Assembly: GCA_940671915.1 (NCBI GenBank) | Contig: CALNVZ010002100.1 | Coordinates: 22,422,795-22,486,794, forward strand | DNA: 64,000 bases | Direction of reading: 5' to 3' | DNA from: Paracentrotus lividus | Lineage: Eukaryota; Echinodermata; Echinoidea; Camarodonta; Echinidae | Shown: positions 32,301-37,043 of the stretch, piece by piece | How the letters are laid out: every line of letters begins with the position of its first letter | Position numbering within the stretch: position 1 is the stretch's first letter | Notes under the pieces: generated by a model | Databases searched by the model: none | Seen by the model: the letters and a program-made list of their open reading frames with translations, nothing else | What the model was told of the DNA's origin: nothing | Made by a program: the position numbers and the translations under genes

Positions 32301-33869
32301 TGGTCTAATTCTCACTTGGTCTAATTGCCATTACGTCTAATAGACAAATGGTCCAATTGCATTTTCGTCTACTGCCCAAAGGAATATTTGGTCTATTAGC
32401 AGTTGTTTACTGGAACTGATAAAGTGGTGATAGACCAAGTGGTCATTGGATGAACTGGGCAATAGACAAAATGGGAATTAGATGAAATGGTAAATAGGCG
32501 AAATGGCCAATAAGACCAAATAGTAATTAGACGAACTGGTTATAGACAAAATGGAATTAGACCATTTGGGATGAGACCAAACGGGTATGTAGATTATCAA
32601 ACAACTACATCTATTTAACCCTAAAAGGCCTGGGGGCGGATTCCGCCCCCCTCAACATTTCGCGCAAGATCTTGGTAACGCATAACTCTGTCGACACGCC
32701 GTTTCATGGCTTTTTCCTTTCTCGTGCAACTTTTAAGAACAATTTGCGACGTCTGGGTACGCGGTTAAGTTACGCAACGTTTTGTACATGGTCATCAGAC
32801 AGAAAATTGCTCAAAACATGATTTCGTGTACAAATCCAATACAAATGTATGTATTCATAAATGTATGCTTATTTTTGCTTTTACTGTGTCAAATTAATTA
32901 GTTTTTGGTTCTTTGTGGTCATGATAATGTCGCCGACAATTCTCATTAAAAACAATAAAAAACAAAAAGTAAAAAAAACACAGAAATACATTAGAAATTA
33001 AAAAACAATGAAATACATAATAAATGAAATTTGATACAGAATTTTGTTGAAATCCATTTCATCAGAATCTCACAAAAGGCTTATAAATGAGATGACCAAA
33101 GAATACCAGGCCTTTTAGGGTTAAAAGGAAATTTTCCATAGTGCACTCAAATGGTGGACTAAAACTGGCCATGCGGTTGAGGGCTAAAAGGGACAAATTA
33201 CAATAATAAATTCTAACTTTCCAATTTCTCTCCAGAGTATTTAAAACATTCAAATGTGGTGGCAGATTCAATTTTTTATGATGGAGGGTGTGCATGCAAA
33301 AAATTGGTATTCCAGATTTTTGTACACCCAAATTTTTTTAGGTTGCACAGGGGGTCGAAATGGCTCTCAGTGGGTTGGAGGGGGGGAGGGGGGGAGCGGG
33401 GAGCAGAAAAAAATTGTTCACCCCTCAGCTGTCCAATACTTTGTCTTCAAATTATATCCATGAGTGGAGGGGGGGGGGGTAAGTCTTTTTTTTGTGTGTG
33501 TAAGCAATATCATTTTTTTTTAAAGATATATCTAAAATTAATTATGAAGGATAATGGAAAGATATTTTCAGAAGAGTTTTCATAAAGAATTATCCCTAAA
33601 GTTTCAGAAACATACATCTCGATTTTCTTGTAATTGATCTCCCACCAACTATTTTTTTATAGAAAAGTGCCCTGATGGAAGCCGTCTGTGGGGGCAGCCC
33701 TCTCATCATCCAGATGCTCTTGGATGCAGGAGCAGACGTTACTCTCCAGGATGCAGCTGGACGGTCAGCCTTGGACTTGGCCCGAGAAATGTACAATGGA
33801 CAGTCAATAAGGAAAGTAATTGAAGACTTCCAGAAGGTTAGCAAAAGAGATGGAGACACTCACATTTGA
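3345..33869 (+). CDS. Metallophosphoesterase (5'-nucleotidase-like) with C-terminal ankyrin repeats, 16 exons
   Basis: Exons: 3345-3447, 9251-9348, 11975-12128, 17057-17143, 18215-18354, 21340-21465, 22027-22149, 23517-23682, 25523-25618, 26408-26575, 27833-28005, 29413-29615, 30568-30803, 31161-31339, 31978-32136, 33663-33869. All introns are GT-AG and the sum is 2418 nt, giving 805 residues plus TGA. The calcineurin-like catalytic core (about 68-290) shows HFNDVY (73-78), SGDC (110-113), GNHDFDFG (143-150), THMR (245-248) and GHDHDY (268-273), the metal-ligand blocks of the 5'-nucleotidase/UshA family. The C-terminal nucleotidase domain (about 366-540) has NSGTFRSD and GVSQYPKREGRFPQ. An acidic linker follows, then about three ankyrin repeats (665-793). 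Known for the family: hydrolysis of phosphoesters of nucleotides or sugars. The substrate is not readable here. No signal peptide or membrane segment is seen, so a cytosolic protein is inferred. Database relatives in marine invertebrates are often named mannosylglucosyl-3-phosphoglycerate phosphatase-like. Only the first exon is uncertain. Confidence 0.9.
3753..3801. repeat. Perfect 23-bp hairpin, 3-nt loop
   Basis: Left arm 3753-3775 (ctaataactcgcagcccg then tacac) and right arm 3779-3801 are exact reverse complements around GAA. It stands out from the imperfect inverted repeats elsewhere in the window. It lies in intron 1 of gene 1. Confidence 0.9.
3870..4062. mobile_element. Short inverted-repeat element, ATGTCCRGACACT family, copy 1
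   Basis: Ends tgtccagacactt and agtgtcgggacat are inverted. The ~193-bp body matches, in reverse orientation, 48774-48966. Homology with that copy continues to about 4097. No coding capacity. Confidence 0.75.
4098..4440. repeat. Satellite of ~37-bp units, left arm of inverted block
   Basis: Units of type gaagagccgcgaagacgc-actgaaaatactaatcac repeat about six to seven times with small indels. The same satellite appears in inverted orientation at 6165-6330 and briefly at 5765-5800. Confidence 0.85.
4437..4605. repeat. ~21-bp satellite (TTGGTCCAATNGCCAT), inverted orientation
   Basis: Repeated ttggtccaattgccat / ttggtccaatagccac units. This is the reverse complement of the array at 5310-6160. 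ORFs through it are repeat artefacts. Confidence 0.85.
4606..5309. other. Low-complexity spacer between satellite arms
   Basis: A C tract (4645-4668), an A-rich stretch (4800-4900) and a short G tract (5118-5129). No gene or element is recognised. Confidence 0.5.
5310..6164. repeat. ~21-bp satellite (GGACCAAATGGCNATT) array
   Basis: Dozens of units ttggaccaaatggctatt / ttggaccaagtggctatt, with interspersed gacgtagatcctagtgg variants. A higher-order duplication is visible: 5500-5570 recurs at 5825-5895, and 5720-5785 recurs at 6115-6190. Confidence 0.9.
6165..6332. repeat. ~37-bp satellite, right arm of inverted block
   Basis: cttcgcggctcttagtgatga, tattttcagtgcgtcttcgc and ggtgataagtaggaccgactgggta are the reverse complement of 4085-4390, including the unique flank gtaggacc, so the whole 4085-6332 region is a long foldback. 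Confidence 0.85.
6333..6895. other. AT-rich intron 1 stretch, nothing recognised
   Basis: Low-complexity AT-rich sequence. No exon, RNA gene or element is seen. Confidence 0.5.
6898..9180. mobile_element. TA-flanked element with dispersed GTAACGTCAGTTACCG motif, copy 1
   Basis: TIR TGGGCAATTCCAC / GTGGAATTGCCCA flanked by TA on both sides. The interior has no credible coding sequence but carries the motif GTAACGTCAGTTACCG or close variants at about 7252, 7418, 7445, 8779, 8973 and 9154. It contains a separate short element at 7504-7711. A related element lies at 49250-50662. A non-autonomous DNA transposon is inferred. Confidence 0.75.
7504..7711. mobile_element. 208-bp MITE, AGGGGGTGTTT ends
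   Basis: About 40-bp imperfect TIR: ggggggtgtttccaaagag, ttaagtagacttaaagtc at left and their complement ending tttgtgaaaacacccccT at right. Non-coding and inserted within the larger element at 6898-9180. Confidence 0.85.
9251..9348 (+). CDS. Gene 1 exon 2
   Basis: Codons 35-67, between a pyrimidine-rich acceptor (tttcaccag) and the donor gtaatt. It encodes a Ser/Pro/Thr-rich linker followed by LTDEIQALYTCNQVE, which leads straight into the first catalytic strand in exon 3. Confidence 0.85.
9437..9802. mobile_element. MULE-like MITE, TAGACCGAGGCTGCTCTGTC ends, copy 1
   Basis: Palindromic ends (ctctgaggacagagagctacc / ggtagctctctgtcttcaga) in intron 2. Flanks TAATTATAC and TTATTATAC agree at 8 of 9 positions, suggesting a 9-bp target duplication. 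The right terminus is a little eroded. Same family as 46041-47456. Confidence 0.7.
9916..10125 (-). mobile_element. 3' fragment of a non-LTR retrotransposon (LINE)
   Basis: On the minus strand the frame shows HTNLVSRFQVLMAKWGI, then CECGEETMSHLLQCPLL, the C-terminal Cys-rich tail seen also in the LINE at 19622-20800 (CICGADEQTADHIIYSCPDL). Only this end is left. Confidence 0.65.
10310..10400. repeat. Short microsatellite-linked dispersed repeat
   Basis: ataatcataacatttataaggcacttaatactgg resembles the 44720-44830 repeat (aataatcaattcttttatagcgcatacc). Common-type interspersed fragment, family not recognised. Confidence 0.3.
10601..11641. mobile_element. Foldback element, AAACCCCTCAAAAAATGTCT ends
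   Basis: Long inverted arms of about 220 bp (10601-10815 and 11425-11641) sharing aaacccctcaaaaaatgtct, ttgcaattcaactttgag and tggcaacttcc-type blocks. The 600-bp centre is AT-rich with a TCTCTC-type stretch and no gene. It lies in intron 2. Confidence 0.85.
11975..12128 (+). CDS. Gene 1 exon 3, catalytic blocks I and II
   Basis: Codons 68-118. It contains HFNDVYN (Asp76 as the expected first metal ligand, Tyr78 where classical 5'-nucleotidases have His), GGAARF, and FSGDCLNPS (Asp112, the expected bridging ligand). Acceptor ctgcag, donor gtaagt. Confidence 0.95.
12129..13317. other. Intron 3 proximal part, nothing recognised
   Basis: AT-rich intronic sequence without a recognisable exon, RNA gene or element. 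Confidence 0.5.
13318..14741. mobile_element. Inverted-repeat element with internal tandem duplication
   Basis: Short inverted ends ggccatgtgttttatagtgg / cctcaaaacacatggcc. Inside, two diverged ~310-bp direct copies (13430-13740 and 13788-14090) share gctatatgggt, ttaattaactc and cataaatttctatt blocks. Non-coding. Confidence 0.6.
15663..15708. repeat. Poly-T tract
   Basis: About 46 consecutive T in intron 3. Otherwise 14742-16020 holds nothing recognised. Confidence 0.9.
16027..16162. mobile_element. ~135-bp palindromic MITE, GGGGCATTTCATCAAAGGAC family, copy 1
   Basis: Ends ggggcatttcatcaaaggac and gtcctttgatgaaa. The core ttgctctcacccaatcagat-gcaagcatttcagtagc is shared with copies at 23070-23200 and 24783-24921. 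Confidence 0.85.
16168..16510. repeat. Tandem duplication of ~170-bp CT-rich unit
   Basis: tatctttgtttaacttttcc and atgtcataaacgttgatgtt recur 170 bp apart, and TC-rich sequence continues to 16700. ORFs here are low-complexity. Confidence 0.8.
16955..16985. repeat. (GT)n microsatellite
   Basis: gtgtgtgtgt run shortly before exon 4. A (CT)n run follows exon 4 at 17283-17318. Confidence 0.9.
17057..17143 (+). CDS. Gene 1 exon 4, catalytic block III
   Basis: Codons 119-147. It continues the substrate-loop region (TKGEHMVQILNAL) and ends in YGNHDF, the Asn-His pair of the metallophosphoesterase signature. Acceptor atttag, donor gtgagt. Confidence 0.95.
17735..17850 (+). repeat. Dispersed ~110-bp repeat, copy 1
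   Basis: gtctcacgaagtttcaaacg, taggatattgccacgtttcg and gcaagccttc recur in direct orientation at 21030-21130. Unknown family. Confidence 0.75.
18215..18354 (+). CDS. Gene 1 exon 5
   Basis: Codons 148-194. The split Asp codon completes GNHDFDFG, a family hallmark, followed by FPWLLSNV, the conserved strand after block III. Acceptor atcag, donor gttagt. Confidence 0.95.
18451..19375. mobile_element. THAP-bearing foldback DNA transposon, copy 1
   Basis: Imperfect inverted ends TAGAGCG... / ...CGCTCTA flanked by TA, with inverted arms of about 250-300 bp. The left arm translates as NFCSVVGC and Lys/Arg-rich residues, and the right arm on the minus strand gives the same CSVVGC start, so both arms carry the N-terminal zinc knuckle of a THAP domain (C-x4-C). 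No transposase catalytic region remains. THAP fingers are typical of P-element and Kolobok-type transposases. The family is not settled. Confidence 0.75.
19390..19490. repeat. GGTCCAA-type dispersed repeat, short copy
   Basis: tttatatccactttgtttca, cagttggtccaatt and catgggctaaaccca match parts of 32160-32590 and 55175-55560. Confidence 0.6.
19622..20800 (+). mobile_element. 5'-truncated non-LTR retrotransposon (LINE)
   Basis: The reverse transcriptase is entered at SVLSPMLFNIYISDLP and includes the YADDLALL catalytic block (19697). The frame then shifts near 19930-19950 to a second frame (to 20745) with the thumb and a C-terminal Cys-rich tail CICGADEQTADHIIYSCPDL, typical of jockey/CR1-like LINEs. 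The 3' end is a GAA-rich tail (gaaagaagaaagaagaag). Endonuclease and the first RT blocks are absent. Clade not resolved. In intron 5. Confidence 0.88.
21030..21130 (+). repeat. Dispersed ~110-bp repeat, copy 2
   Basis: Direct copy of 17735-17850, ~85% alike by eye. It sits between the LINE and exon 6. Confidence 0.75.
21340..21465 (+). CDS. Gene 1 exon 6
   Basis: Codons 195-236, phase 0 at both ends. IGLIGLVEEEWL and the DYVETGQKLATELK helix fit the region between blocks III and IV of 5'-nucleotidase-like enzymes. Confidence 0.95.
21713..21950. repeat. CT-rich low-complexity tract
   Basis: TCTC/CTTTT-rich sequence before exon 7. The hydrophobic ORFs through it are compositional. Confidence 0.7.
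22027..22149 (+). CDS. Gene 1 exon 7, catalytic blocks IV and V
   Basis: Codons 237-277. ALTHMR supplies His246 and LAGHDHDY supplies His269 and His271, the last metal ligands of the fold. Phase 0 at both ends. Confidence 0.95.
22200..22776. other. Intron 7 proximal part with a GTGCGCGT-rich patch
   Basis: 22420-22500 is rich in CpG and GTGCGCG words (gtgcgtgcgcgtc, gcgcgcacacgc). Otherwise nothing is recognised. Confidence 0.4.
22777..23035. mobile_element. 259-bp MITE, GTGATGCATCACATC ends
   Basis: Nearly perfect 34-bp TIR: gtgatgcatcacatcaaaat plus gagagacaagtcgc, and its complement at the right. The first 12 bases are themselves a palindrome. Non-coding. Confidence 0.9.
23070..23200. 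mobile_element. Same palindromic MITE family, copy 2
   Basis: ggcgtttcatcaaaggac ... gtcctttgatgaaatgcccc with the core ccaatcagaggcaagcattt. Complete-looking, in intron 7. Confidence 0.85.
23517..23682 (+). CDS. Gene 1 exon 8
   Basis: Codons 278-332. VNGTYIVKSGSDFKSLSIITL matches the end of the catalytic domain, where the family reads 'ivksGsdf.yLg', followed by a charged linker towards the C-terminal domain. Confidence 0.93.
23930..24240. repeat. Dispersed repeat of unknown family in intron 8
   Basis: ggaagccaatggagtttacg and caggagtaatgtgggaagag are phrases characteristic of animal interspersed repeats. A 13-nt match to exon 8 (ttgtgcaggatga) lies at about 24024. Confidence 0.35.
24261..24628. 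mobile_element. ~368-bp palindromic MITE, CAGGCTGGGTTCACAT ends
   Basis: TIR ggctgggttcacatagagc / cttctatgtgaacccagcc plus further inverted blocks (tatacgg / ccgtata). CAGG start suggests hAT-like ends. The long minus-strand ORF through it is not a gene. Confidence 0.8.
24783..24921. mobile_element. Same palindromic MITE family, copy 3
   Basis: ggggggcgtttcatgaaagg at left and tttcatgaaatgctcccc at right. The core ccaatcggatgcaagcattt is kept. Located in intron 8. Confidence 0.85.
25523..25618 (+). CDS. Gene 1 exon 9
   Basis: Codons 333-364, linker and start of the C-terminal nucleotidase domain (ARFGTIRTQETNLG). A degenerate copy of this exon lies about 540 bp downstream in the same intron. 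Confidence 0.92.
25790..26040. repeat. (GAT/GGT)n trinucleotide tract
   Basis: Impure GATGAT/GGTGGT repeat turning into GGA repeats, just before the exon 9 copy. The poly-Met/Val reading frames are artefacts. Confidence 0.9.
26063..26152 (+). pseudogene. Degenerate copy of gene 1 exon 9 in intron 9
   Basis: Aligns almost without gaps to exon 9 and its donor side (gagatgaaggaaaagctt, cttgaatgcaaggtt, and on to the GGTC at the donor), at roughly 75-80% by eye. It lies directly after a (GAT)n tract and before exon 10. The reading frame stops early. A decayed exon duplication is inferred. Confidence 0.75.
26408..26575 (+). CDS. Gene 1 exon 10, C-terminal nucleotidase domain
   Basis: Codons 365-420. 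NLVTDIML, DADIALLNSGTFRSD and a helix with LLTLLPLIDPLVVLEVTG are diagnostic for the 5'-nucleotidase C-terminal (substrate-binding) domain. Confidence 0.95.
26594..26958 (+). mobile_element. tRNA-derived SINE
   Basis: The head has a box A-like tgtagctcagttgtgagag and, 45 nt later, a box B-like ggtacgagtccc, the internal RNA polymerase III promoter layout. The body includes gtgaatgcagttggaaaac and cctagcccctctcc, and the 3' tail is GAA-rich (gaagtagaagaagac), like the LINE tail at 20780. In intron 10. Confidence 0.75.
27020..27345. repeat. Dispersed repeat with GCGCAAAGCGCAAG and G/C tracts
   Basis: gagcgcaaagcgcaagtcg, agctttaaaaatcaaggg and flanking G and C homopolymers repeat the layout of 2110-2290. 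Confidence 0.45.
27833..28005 (+). CDS. Gene 1 exon 11, C-terminal nucleotidase domain
   Basis: Codons 421-478. LYEALENGVSQYPKREGRFP and QISGMRYGF match the substrate-recognition segment of the domain. Donor gtaaga. Confidence 0.95.
28044..28316. mobile_element. MITE rich in GAGACGTCTC, GTGGTATCTCA ends, copy 1
   Basis: Ends gtggtatctcacttgcc / gcgaagtgagataccac. The interior has many gagacg/cgtctc words. It begins 38 nt after exon 11. Related to 40883-41205. Confidence 0.8.
28714..29343. mobile_element. 630-bp foldback element, hAT-like, TAGGGTTGGGC ends
   Basis: Arms of about 180 bp (tagggttgggcgaa..., gacgtcttatgtcgctaaag, tataggtataaaccac) mirrored at the right (gtttatacctgtaaagtgtg ... 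gcccaacccta). The flanking direct repeat ATGTCAG (28707-28713 and 29344-29350) fits a 7-8 bp hAT-type target duplication. In intron 11. Confidence 0.88.
29413..29615 (+). CDS. Gene 1 exon 12
   Basis: Codons 479-545. KYRLCTKEYIANGKDGF closes the nucleotidase domain. The exon ends in GIVQGLKPCRSGHRQSLVSL at the donor gtgagt. Two partial copies of this 3' segment follow in the next intron. Confidence 0.93.
29636..29880. mobile_element. TTAA-flanked MITE, CCTTTTAGCACCTAGAG ends, copy 1
   Basis: TTAA at both sides (29632 and 29881). Ends ccttttagcacctag / taggtgctaaaggg. The body shares gacagcacacatcccatggg with copy 2. It separates exon 12 from its first partial copy. Confidence 0.88.
29893..29963 (+). 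pseudogene. Partial copy of gene 1 exon 12 with its donor
   Basis: Repeats the last ~65 nt of exon 12 (ggtctgaagccttgccgg, agtttagtcagtctcag) with an intact donor GTAAGT at 29964. The frame GLKPCRSGQRQSLVSLRK is preserved. No acceptor is seen immediately upstream. It is separated from exon 12 by a TTAA-flanked element. Confidence 0.8.
30010..30076 (+). pseudogene. Second, more decayed copy of exon 12 end
   Basis: cagctgggataattcag...ttgaagctgtacctgttgg...ccagaacctcgtcagctttg follows the order of exon 12's end with many substitutions. It appears to be the older of the two copies. Confidence 0.55.
30230..30380. other. G-rich/A-rich intron 12 stretch
   Basis: gaggtgggagggggg and repeated aaagagcccc words (30290, 30350), similar in style to the aaaattaccc repeats at 37990-38140. 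Function unknown. Confidence 0.35.
30568..30803 (+). CDS. Gene 1 exon 13, charged helical linker
   Basis: Codons 546-624. Rich in Glu, Arg and Ala with a likely helical stretch (MEVEQARARIAPRLEGRI). It connects catalytic and ankyrin parts. The donor lies just before a 16-nt G run at about 30851. Confidence 0.9.
31000..31076 (+). pseudogene. Degenerate copy of gene 1 exon 14 upstream of exon 14
   Basis: Acceptor-like atacag then a segment sharing tcctacccacaagtcattatc with exon 14. Read in the exon's own phase it meets TAA at about 31074. It could be a decayed exon or an alternative terminal exon. Roughly 75% similar by eye. Confidence 0.7.
31161..31339 (+). CDS. Gene 1 exon 14
   Basis: Codons 625-684. 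Acidic, Ser/Thr-rich linker (CNEEEETHSNTTSAS), then the first ankyrin-like helix pair (LHSAIRMDDVDT). A degenerate copy sits immediately upstream at 31000-31076. Confidence 0.9.
31483..31731. mobile_element. MITE, GGATGGTTCCATGC ends, copy 1
   Basis: Matches 55917-56167 in reverse orientation (cctcaagtagcacc, agaactaagacttaactt, aaaatagtactgtgg). In intron 14. Confidence 0.75.
31978..32136 (+). CDS. Gene 1 exon 15, ankyrin repeat
   Basis: Codons 685-737, phase 0. It holds a near-consensus ankyrin repeat: SLLHLAARHNSVQIVRYLL followed by ANVDPNIQD. Confidence 0.93.
32160..32610. repeat. GGTCCAA-type dispersed repeat block
   Basis: Irregular ttggtctaat / agaccaaat words running first in one orientation, then the other, so the block is a foldback like the larger 4437-6164 satellite. 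In intron 15. Confidence 0.75.
32619..33120. mobile_element. TTAA-flanked element, CCCTAAAAGGCCTGG ends
   Basis: TTAA at 32615 and 33121. TIR ccctaaaaggcctgg / ccaggccttttaggg. About 500 bp, AT-rich interior, no gene. In intron 15. Confidence 0.88.
33350..33480. repeat. G-rich low-complexity stretch in intron 15
   Basis: ggagggggggaggggggagc and a second G run near 33469. Possible G-quadruplex-forming DNA. Not coding. Confidence 0.6.
33663..33869 (+). CDS. Gene 1 exon 16, ankyrin repeats and stop
   Basis: Codons 738-805 and TGA. Ankyrin repeat SALMEAVCGG...MLLDAGADVTLQD and a partial last repeat RSALDLARE, then a short basic end. Acceptor ttatag. Degenerate copies of this exon follow in the 3' flank. 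Confidence 0.93.
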   Translation, partial: KSALMEAVCGGSPLIIQMLLDAGADVTLQDAAGRSALDLAREMYNGQSIRKVIEDFQKVSKRDGDTHI

Positions 33870-33949
33870 AAACGGAAAAAAAAACTTTGGACATGAACAG
33901 GCTTTGAAGAATTACAGCAATTAAGCTTGAGACCAGATAGAAATGGAGT

Positions 33950-34125
33950 GGCCCACATCTGAAAGTAGAACATTAAGATCAGTCTTGGATGATGCTGTGG
34001 AGGATGAAGCTACCGACAGTCAGCTTTTCATACGGCCCGAGAGATGGACGATGGACAGTCAATATTGAAAGTAATTGAAGACTTCCAGAAGGTTAGCAAA
34101 AGAGATGGAGATACCCACCTCTGAA
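33950..34125 (+). pseudogene. Copy of gene 1 exon 16 in the 3' flank
   Basis: About 90% identical over its last 95 nt to the end of exon 16, including cttccagaaggttagcaaaa and a stop at the matching place. The upstream part is more diverged. It lies within about 260 bp of the gene's stop, so it would be part of the 3' UTR. Confidence 0.8.
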
Positions 34126-34460
34126 AACTAGATTTAAGGTTAGTCGGACTATGAGCATGTTGATAAAAGAATTTCAACTGGTTATAGATAGGCCAGGAAG
34201 AGATAAAGGGGCTTACATCTGATATTACAGCTTTGAATATGGTCATAGAGATAGTCGGGCTACGAGCAAGGGATACAGGAGTTGGTCGAACGGTAACGTT
34301 CACCGTCCACTCTCTGCATTCGCCTCCAAACTGACAAACTGGACCCATCAGAGAGATGGTCAGACTAGGAACAAGTGGGCTCCAGAATTCTGGCAGTTAA
34401 GCTGTAGACCAGATAAAAATAGAGAGGCTCACATATCAAAGATAAATCTTCAACATCATT

Positions 34461-34810
34461 CAGCCTTGGTCTTAGCCAGAGATATACAGAGATGCCAACC
34501 ATACGGAATAATTATAACATTAGAAATTAGATCTCGATTTATAATGGAAATTATTGAAACACCTCAAATGAATGTCTTGGTCACAAGAGAACGAAATCAA
34601 TTGATTTAAATGCATTCCCAAGTTGAATGACAGAGCAAAATGTTATTGTCTATGCTTTCTCTCATGAGAAGTCATTTGGTTTAGTTGTTTCAAGTATTTG
34701 TGCTACTCATGTTTTTATTTCTAATGTTCTAATTATTTCATAGGGTTGGCATCTGTGGATATAGACAAGCAATGACCAAGTTGATTGAAATATTCCAACA
34801 GTTGATGGTT
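34461..34810 (+). pseudogene. Third, split copy of gene 1 exon 16
   Basis: tcagccttggtcttagcc at 34461 resembles the ankyrin segment of exon 16. The remainder (ttgattgaaatattccaacag, about 34780) resumes after an inserted inverted-repeat element at 34492-34752. Older than the copy at 33950. Confidence 0.5.
34492..34752. mobile_element. MITE inserted in a gene 1 exon 16 copy
   Basis: Inverted ends gatgccaaccatacggaata / taattatttcatagggttgg and inner block attagaaat / atttctaat. It interrupts the third exon-16 copy. Confidence 0.7.
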
Positions 34811-36247
34811 AGATTAGATGTAGATATAGGAGCTCTCTCTGAAAGCCCCAGAAAAACAGGTCGATGAATTTAAGCAGATTTAGGGATAGTTCAGAAATGG
34901 ATGGCTTGTATCTGAACAATGTATTTAATAGGTTCAATTGTGAATTAAATCATATGGCCAGTGTATTGTTATTACATTAATTTTATGTTTCATAGAAATT
35001 ATTTTCTTCCAACATAATTCCAGACTCAAATAACGAATGGGCATGCATGGGATACAACAATAACTCGAATAATGGATCTTATAGAGTAGGATCACACACA
35101 TGGGGCATTGTATGTGTTTTAATCTCTAAATTAATAAATTATATATATTATTATTATTTTATTCGGCAAAGAAATATACATTGAGAACATATAAAACAAT
35201 GAACAGTGTACATAAACAGAAGATAGATATTTAGCCACATGGATGCCGGGAAAAGAAAAAGATTAACTTAATAACTGTAACCCGTAGGTCTTCTTTTCCA
35301 ATCCATGTGGCTGCACATATACACAAGTAGGATAACATAAAAAGATAATACACAGTATTATATAATTATCAATTTAGTGAATTAAAATTGTAATTAAATA
35401 ATAAAAGCTGGTAATTTGGTAATTATTGATGATTATATAACGGCACGACATAAAATGAATTATTGATCCTGCCAGTGCCTGTGCGTACTGGCGAGCAATC
35501 TTGGTACATGATAATTATTAATATGTATCTATGAATCGCATTAAATCGGAATAAATCATATTAAGTTTTTAAAAAAAACCCTTTATTAACATACAATAAG
35601 TTCTTATTAAAATTAGATATAAATAATAGAATTATATATATATCTATGAAACATTGATTTTTTACTTTCTGTACATGTACATGCAACCAATACAGTTGTA
35701 TATCATTTTTATACTCAGTAATATTTTGTGCAATAGGCGCCCTAATATTTGAATATGTATTAATTGAATACTGTTTTTGACGTATTCTTGTTGGATTTCT
35801 TATGTTAAGATGCCCTTGACCCTGGAACATTTCTCTATAATTCTTATATCAGCTAAGATATAGCAAAATAAATTGGATGAGAGAACAATAATTGCCTGAG
35901 CTTTGCTCAGTGACCCCAGAGCTCTCATCCATTTTGAATTGAGGGTTGCAAAAATGCCTCCGCCAGGAATCGAACCTGTAGCTATGCATGACCAAATTCA
36001 TTCAATAGATAATCCTGACTGATAGACAAGTCTACAACCTTTTTGGTTTTTTTTGTGCAATCAATTCAAAATTGATGACTGCTCCAAAAGGTCATTTCAG
36101 AGTAAAGCTACATTGTATGCCATTATCATTCTCTCATCCAGTTTCTTTTGTTGTTAATTATTTTAATGGAGGTTGCCAAGATTGTTGGCATTTGTCTTAG
36201 ATTTATTTTGTTTTATACATGAACAAATACCCTGTGGCTAAACATTC
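34811..36247. other. Gene 1 3' flank, mostly unassigned
   Basis: AT-rich. The segment 35150-35520 (gccacatggatgccgggaaa, ccaatccatgtggct) contains a local inverted repeat and looks repeat-derived. A tRNA-like patch lies at 35945-36050. No gene is seen. Confidence 0.4.
35945..36050 (-). repeat. Possible tRNA-derived SINE fragment
   Basis: The minus strand contains a perfect box B, ggttcgattcc, but box A is unclear and the clover-leaf cannot be completed. Confidence 0.35.
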
Positions 36248-36251
36248 TTAA

Positions 36252-36525
36252 CCCTGTAGCACCTAGAGATTGCGTGAAAAGTGTCAACTTACTCTCTAAT
36301 GGAAAGGGTTTTGCTCTGTTTGTATTAGGGTTTCAGTGAGAAATACTTGTAAAACATTATTTTTTGTGCAGAATCAGACAGCACACATCCCATGGGTAAT
36401 GCACAACAAGTATGTGCATATTTGATCCCATATATTTTATATTATCATGACTATAGCATTCATTAAACGGGCGGTTTGGGGGCAGTTTAGTGCGTAAGCC
36501 GATGGGCGGTTTAGGTGCTAAAGGG
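36252..36525. mobile_element. Same TTAA-flanked MITE, copy 2
   Basis: Ends ccctgtagcacctag / taggtgctaaaggg between TTAA sites (36248 and 36526), in the same orientation as copy 1. Confidence 0.88.
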
Positions 36526-36669
36526 TTAACCAAGACAGTTCTGTATGCATTTTCAGTAGTTATATCTATTGAATGAAAATAAGCAAAACATACAAGTTGA
36601 ATGCTTAGTCATAGTGTTTGAAAGGAAAGAATGAACATTAATAAATAATAGAATACTCATCAATTAGAT

Positions 36670-37043
36670 GCCCATAGGAAAATATTGGGCCTCCTGCATA
36701 CTCCTGCCGCGTGCTTGTCACAGGTCTGCGGCAGACCTGCCGCAGGTTTTCACATGCAAATTAGATCATGTTGCAGACCTGCCGCATACTCTTTCAGCAT
36801 GATGAAAAGTCTACGGCAGGTCTGCAGCATACCCTTTATCATGAATATTCATATACTACTTCCTTGTCGCAGACTTGCTGCATACTCTTTCAGCATGATA
36901 AAAAGTTTGTGGCAAGTCTGCGGCATACCCTTTATCATTCTGCGGCAGAATATTATTTCCCCCCTTTACCCTACCCTACCTCTTTTTCTGCAGCACACTC
37001 CTGCATACTCTTTGCCGCTTACTTTTCATTTTTCTATGGGTGG
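36670..37043. mobile_element. Inverted-repeat element with internal hairpin repeats, CCCATAGGAAAAT ends
   Basis: Ends cccataggaaaat / atttttctatggg. Inside, a ~96-bp unit (gcagacctgccgcatactct then a mirrored agtctgcggcat) is repeated twice, each unit able to form a hairpin. Non-coding. Confidence 0.75.
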
